Assembly (NCBI GenBank): GCA_009926035.1
Contig: RFPQ01000019.1
Span: 1 to 9,795 of the forward strand
Source of the DNA: Betaproteobacteria bacterium
Lineage (GTDB): Bacteria > Pseudomonadota > Gammaproteobacteria > Burkholderiales > Methylophilaceae
Direction: 5' to 3'
DNA: 9,795 bases
Of the stretch, positions 6,436 to 9,795 are shown piece by piece. Numbering within the stretch: the first letter of the stretch is position 1; every line of letters starts with the position of its first letter. Under the pieces are notes generated by a model that did not search any database, was not told the origin of the DNA, and was given only the letters and a program-made list of their open reading frames with translations. Position numbers and translations under genes: made by a program.

Positions 6436-6882
6436 GTGAATATAAAAAATCCTCCGCTCACTAGAGTTTATGGTTCTTTGGTTTATGAATTATTTGCCCT
6501 CGTGCCTATATGGATGATAGCAGGATTTATTTTTATATTTTTCTTTGATGGTTTTTTTGGACTGTATCAAAGATTAATACTTCAAATTTATTTGTGGCTT
6601 ATTTCTGGAGTTTATTTAACTTATTGTTGGACAAAGTCAGGCCAGACTCTAGCAATGATGGTGTGGAAATTAAAAATTACATCTCCTCAAGGGCTTTTAA
6701 CAAAAAAATTAGCATGGAGACGCTATATTTATGCAAGTTTAAGTGCTCTCATAGTGGGTGTAGGATTTTTATGGGCACTTACCAATAAGAAACATTTGTA
6801 TCTTCATGATCAAATTTTGAATTATTATTTTATTGATGTTCGATTTTGTAAATCATTATCAACCCAATCGAAAAGAAAATGA
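6436..6882 (+). CDS. RDD family membrane protein (GTG start)
   Basis: This 148-residue inner-membrane protein belongs to the RDD family, a widespread group of small polytopic proteins of mostly unknown role; some have been linked to Na+/H+ exchange. It has hydrophobic segments near residues 12-37, 44-63 and 98-115. The first helix shows the family Arg (Arg10 in TRVYGSLVYEL), but Glu18 sits where the usual Asp is expected. SGQTLAMMVWKLKI (68-81) is the conserved GQTLGK-like loop, and LYLHDQILNYYFI (121-133) matches the C-terminal HDR-type motif. The start is GTG with no Shine-Dalgarno; no nearby ATG would keep the first helix. The last 15 residues (DVRFCKSLSTQSKRK), beyond the HDQ segment, are coded opposite the end of lptG, a 53-bp convergent overlap. 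Confidence 0.85.
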   Translation: MNIKNPPLTRVYGSLVYELFALVPIWMIAGFIFIFFFDGFFGLYQRLILQIYLWLISGVYLTYCWTKSGQTLAMMVWKLKITSPQGLLTKKLAWRRYIYASLSALIVGVGFLWALTNKKHLYLHDQILNYYFIDVRFCKSLSTQSKRK

Positions 6883-7900
6883 GTGTTGGTAATATTGCGC
6901 AAGATAGCGGATGCCAGTCATTTAGTAGACCAATATATCTAAATGATGAGTTCATAATCTGATAAAAAATACCAAATAGAATGCCCAAAAATATCTTTGT
7001 ATTTTTGCCGCCTGAGCGCTCTTGAAAAAATCCGAATGGTATCGCAAAAAATACCATTGCAATAGACGCCAGCGGATAAATTAATTTTTCCCATAAAGCA
7101 ATTTCGTACTTAGAAACTTTTTGCCTATTATTTTTTAGGTATTTAATAAAATGTATAAGGCCTATTGATGACATTTTTTCCGGAGAGATAAGCAGAACAT
7201 TCATCATTTCAGGCCTAATAAGAGATTTCCAGTTTGCACTTTTGAGTGATTTAGTAGAAACTTTATCCTGATTAAAAATTGTTTGTTCAACATCATCAAG
7301 CTTCCATTCAGTTTCTATAAAAGTCCCTTTTTTAGCTTTTGTAATTGTTCTTAAATGAAAACTCTTATCGAATTCATATATATGTAGATTTGATAAGCTT
7401 GTATCTGGTAAAACATGCTCAACATTTATAAAGCTATTACTATCTTTAATCCACAAACCAGACCTGAATTCTTGAGTCACAATAGAGTCTTTAGCTGTAA
7501 TTTTTATTTCTCGTGCTCTTTTTTCTGTAAGTGGAGTTACAAGATCTCCTATAGCAAATGTAAGTACAGTAAAAAATAATCCCGTAAATGATAGTGTAAA
7601 AGCTATACGTTTTATTGAGTATCCGCTTGAACGGATGACAGTCAATTCAGAACTTTCAGAAAGCTGTCCCATGGCATACATAGAGCCAATCAGGACTGCA
7701 ATAGGCACAATTTCATAAACATGTCCCGGAATACTCAGAACAACATAACTAAAAATACTAAGCAAGTTATATGTTCCTTTACCTAAATCATTTATTTCTT
7801 GAAGGAAATCAAAAAAAGATAATATTCCTATGAGCCCAATCATGATAAAGAAAATTGGTATAACAAACTGTAAATTAAGATATCGATACAAAATCTTCAT
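6830..7900 (-). CDS. lptG: LPS export ABC transporter permease LptG
   Basis: LptG pairs with LptF and the LptB ATPase dimer (LptB2FG) to extract lipopolysaccharide from the inner membrane and push it onto the LptC-A-D bridge. The 356 residues (E. coli 360) have the family layout: three membrane helices (about 11-31, 61-80, 98-118), a periplasmic beta-jellyroll (about 130-265; note SGLWIKDSNSFINV) and three more helices (about 271-290, 302-318, 331-351). SELTVIRSSGYS (84-95) is the cytoplasmic coupling-helix motif that docks on LptB, and LWEKLIYPLASIAM (269-282) is typical of the fourth helix. It follows lptF with an ATGA overlap (7897-7900), so the pair is translationally coupled and order is lptF-lptG as usual. 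The 3' end runs 53 bp into the RDD gene on the other strand. Confidence 0.96.
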   Translation of the reverse strand: MKILYRYLNLQFVIPIFFIMIGLIGILSFFDFLQEINDLGKGTYNLLSIFSYVVLSIPGHVYEIVPIAVLIGSMYAMGQLSESSELTVIRSSGYSIKRIAFTLSFTGLFFTVLTFAIGDLVTPLTEKRAREIKITAKDSIVTQEFRSGLWIKDSNSFINVEHVLPDTSLSNLHIYEFDKSFHLRTITKAKKGTFIETEWKLDDVEQTIFNQDKVSTKSLKSANWKSLIRPEMMNVLLISPEKMSSIGLIHFIKYLKNNRQKVSKYEIALWEKLIYPLASIAMVFFAIPFGFFQERSGGKNTKIFLGILFGIFYQIMNSSFRYIGLLNDWHPLSCAILPTLIFFSIGLIMIYKIEHQ

Positions 7901-8991
7901 TTTGTATTTAAGATACTTTTTATATTCAACAACGGCTGATTGATTGAGCGTCTATAAATAAAATAAACAGCAGAGAACAAAAAAATAAGATGAATTGGCC
8001 AGAAACCGATGACCACACTTACTTTTTTCAAAATGATGAGTGAATTCATAATAGCCAAAAGATTGTTGTAGATAATAAAAATTAAGACAGCAAAAATAAT
8101 ATTAAGAGATCTTCCTGCACGAGGATTTGTAAAGCTTAGAGGAATAGCTAAAAATACTAATAGAATGCATGATATGGGGGATGCAATCCTCCATTGAAGC
8201 TCTAGTCGATCTGCTAACGTGTTTGATTTGATGACATCAGAAATTTTTTTGCTATCAATACTTTCCTCATAGGGTTCAACAGGTTGTTGAGCTGTCAAAA
8301 TACCATATTGATCAAATTCTGTAGTAGAAAACTCTTTTGTATTCGGAGTACCCTCATATCTTCGTCCCTTTTCAAGAATAATATAACTATCACCTTTACT
8401 GGAAATTTCTCGATGACCATTGCTAGCAATCACAACACCCAATTTGTTATTGTGCTTTGTTTGAACAAAAATATTTTTTACAGCACTGCCTAATTCATCA
8501 AAACTTTCAATATAAAATACACGGTCCGAACTTTTTGATTCTTTAAATGTCCCTGGATTAACTCGTGACAATTCGTCTCGACTTTTTAGTTGGCTCTTGA
8601 ATTGGTCAGCTGTTCTGACTGCCCATGGATTTAAAAAAAGTGAAAGAAAAGCAATCATACAAATTGCTGGCAATGTAAAAGAAGCAATGGGTTTGATAAT
8701 TTTTGTGAGACTCATTCCCGAACTAAGCCAGATAATCATTTCATGATCTCTGTACCATCGAGAAAGTGTAAGAAGAACTGCTAAAAAAACAGATAGAGAT
8801 AATAGAAGGGGTGAATATTTGATAATATTAAGACCCATAATCGTCATGATTGAATCATTTGGGATAGCTCCCTTAGCTGCAAATCTAAGATAGAATGAAA
8901 TTCGTTGGGCCATTACTATACTTATAAGTATTAAAAGTGCCGTAATTGAATTAAGAAGCAGTTCTTTTTTTAACGAGGTTTTAAATAACAT
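7897..8991 (-). CDS. lptF: LPS export ABC transporter permease LptF
   Basis: LptF is the partner of LptG in the LptB2FG extractor of lipopolysaccharide. The protein is 364 residues from the chosen start (E. coli 366). It has membrane helices near 15-35, 55-75 and 100-120, a periplasmic jellyroll (about 125-260, with NPGTFKES at 145-152) and three C-terminal helices. SRWYRDHEMIIWLSSGMS (77-94) is the coupling-helix motif and FLNPWAVRTA (119-128) the family's third-helix end. The frame stays open upstream to an ATG at 9078, but those 29 extra residues are the antisense of the pepA start and have no counterpart in the family. The ATG at 8991 gives the usual MLFKTSLKKELL beginning and has GGGA about 6-7 bp upstream. 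It is the first gene of lptF-lptG, divergent from pepA, an arrangement common in beta- and gammaproteobacteria. Confidence 0.95.
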   Translation of the reverse strand: MLFKTSLKKELLLNSITALLILISIVMAQRISFYLRFAAKGAIPNDSIMTIMGLNIIKYSPLLLSLSVFLAVLLTLSRWYRDHEMIIWLSSGMSLTKIIKPIASFTLPAICMIAFLSLFLNPWAVRTADQFKSQLKSRDELSRVNPGTFKESKSSDRVFYIESFDELGSAVKNIFVQTKHNNKLGVVIASNGHREISSKGDSYIILEKGRRYEGTPNTKEFSTTEFDQYGILTAQQPVEPYEESIDSKKISDVIKSNTLADRLELQWRIASPISCILLVFLAIPLSFTNPRAGRSLNIIFAVLIFIIYNNLLAIMNSLIILKKVSVVIGFWPIHLIFLFSAVYFIYRRSINQPLLNIKSILNTK

Positions 8992-9039
8992 TGAAGTTCC
9001 CGCTTTTTTTAAATTTTCGAGAATATTTAAGGAATATAT
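8992..9039. promoter_or_regulatory. 48-bp divergent promoter region, lptF / pepA
   Basis: This AT-rich spacer separates the divergent starts of lptF (minus) and pepA (plus) and should hold, or overlap, both promoters. AAGGA at 9029-9033 is the Shine-Dalgarno of pepA. GGGA just upstream of 8991 on the minus strand serves lptF. GAATAT (9021-9026) for pepA and TATATT (complement of 9033-9038) for lptF are -10-like, but neither has a clear -35 box. The exact promoter positions are not determined by the sequence. Confidence 0.35.
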
Positions 9040-9795
9040 ATGAAATTTAGCATAAAAACCGATCAGCTGGAAAAACAACGCTCTGACGTATTAGTCATTG
9101 GAGTTTATGAGTCGCTCACGGTTGTTTGTGACAAATTGTCTTTAAGTCCTAGCTCTATTGGTCATATTGGCTCTGCATTGAAACATGGAGACATGAGCGG
9201 AAAAATTGGTTCTTCCCTTATTTTATATAACGTTCCAGGCATAAAAATTCCAAAAATACTTCTAATAGGCTTAGGCAAAGAAAAAGAGTTCGATGGAAAA
9301 AAATACCATGCCGCAGTGAGATTTATGGTTAATGCACTTAAGAAAATGGATGTGAAATTAGTCATATCCCTTTTGCAAATCGCTTCAGTTAAAGAAGCTG
9401 ATATAGCCTGGAATGTTGAGCATTTTATTAATGAAGTTATGGATGCAAGTTATGAATTTACAGAGCTTAAAACTGTTAATAAAAAAACCAAGAAGATTTT
9501 TGATTTTTTCGTAGTAGTAGATAAGAAAAGTCAAAAAATTGCAGAAGAGGCTTTAAAGAAATCATTTGCCCTAGCAAAGGGAATTGAGCTTACTAAAACA
9601 CTTGGCAATCTTCCGCCGAATATTTGTACACCAACTTATTTAGGCAAAAAAGCTCAAGAAATTGGAAAAGAACATGGCATGAAAATTGATGTTTTGGATC
9701 AGAATCAAATTGAAAAATTAAAAATGGGTTCTTTTCTTGGTGTTGCCAAGGGAAGCAGGCAGCCGCCTAAATTTATTGTAATTCAACATAATAAA
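9040..9795 (+). CDS. pepA: Leucyl aminopeptidase PepA, N-terminal part (runs off the window)
   Basis: PepA is a cytoplasmic, hexameric, two-metal M17 aminopeptidase that removes N-terminal residues from peptides; in E. coli it also binds DNA in Xer recombination and carAB control. The 252 codons present have no stop and end exactly at the window edge. They cover the N-terminal domain and the start of the catalytic domain: MKFSIKTDQLEKQRSDVLVIGV at the N-terminus resembles E. coli MEFSVKSGSPEKQRS, followed by ILLIGLGKEKEFD (73-85) and the hallmark LGNLPPNICTPTYL (188-201). The metal ligands and the NTDAEGR motif lie beyond the window, so catalytic completeness cannot be judged. The ATG at 9040 has AAGGA at a 6-7 bp spacing. 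It is divergent from lptF, the usual neighbour. Confidence 0.95.
   Translation, partial: MKFSIKTDQLEKQRSDVLVIGVYESLTVVCDKLSLSPSSIGHIGSALKHGDMSGKIGSSLILYNVPGIKIPKILLIGLGKEKEFDGKKYHAAVRFMVNALKKMDVKLVISLLQIASVKEADIAWNVEHFINEVMDASYEFTELKTVNKKTKKIFDFFVVVDKKSQKIAEEALKKSFALAKGIELTKTLGNLPPNICTPTYLGKKAQEIGKEHGMKIDVLDQNQIEKLKMGSFLGVAKGSRQPPKFIVIQHNK

Noticed and set aside
6594..6788. Open frame of 64 codons on the plus strand inside the RDD gene
   Set aside because: It is an out-of-frame shadow of the RDD gene, without a ribosome site or recognisable motif.
6839..6872. Inverted repeat TTCGATT / AATCGAA (7 bp, 20-nt loop) as a terminator for the RDD gene or lptG
   Set aside because: The stem is short, the loop long, and no T run follows on either strand; it sits within coding sequence on both strands and could be chance.
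8992..9078. Longer lptF start at 9078 on the minus strand, adding 29 residues
   Set aside because: The extra residues are the antisense of the pepA start, do not look like an LptF N-terminus, and the internal ATG at 8991 has a Shine-Dalgarno and gives the family length.

Overview
The window reads as a fragment of a small, AT-rich, tightly packed proteobacterial chromosome. Gene order and protein similarity point to the Betaproteobacteria: lptF-lptG divergent from pepA, and DUF3108 proteins next to an RsmB/NOP methyltransferase. The low G+C (about one third by eye), A/T-biased Lys/Asn/Ile-rich proteins and almost no non-coding DNA best fit a streamlined aquatic methylotroph of the Methylophilales (OM43 / 'Candidatus Methylopumilus' type). 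That placement is an inference; no marker gene here settles it. Between the called genes there are only about 123 non-coding bases in 9795.

Layout. (1) Positions 1-4835, plus strand: a compact run of the 3' end of purM, two tandem DUF3108 genes, an RsmB/NOP-type RNA m5C methyltransferase and a dicarboxylate/amino acid:cation symporter, with gaps of 7, -11, 2 and 4 nt. It is probably one transcript of unrelated housekeeping functions. (2) 4832-5398, minus: ampD (murein recycling), convergent with the symporter; the two stop codons interlock in one TTAA at the centre of a 16-bp perfect palindrome. (3) 5436-6882, plus: a sodium:calcium antiporter-type gene split into two reading frames, then an RDD-family membrane protein. 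(4) 6830-8991, minus: lptF-lptG, the inner-membrane permease pair of the LPS export machine, coupled by an ATGA overlap; lptG overlaps the RDD gene tail-to-tail by 53 bp. (5) 9040 to the end, plus: the N-terminal 252 codons of pepA (leucyl aminopeptidase), divergent from lptF across 48 bp.

The functions are mostly core or envelope related: purine synthesis, rRNA modification, LPS transport, peptidoglycan recycling, ion and solute transport. I see no RNA genes, mobile elements, CRISPR or phage genes. I found no convincing novel system. The observations most worth checking are the split antiporter, the tandem DUF3108 pair (one secreted, one membrane-anchored by a Lys/Asn-rich linker), the palindrome shared by two stop codons, and the missing purN after purM.
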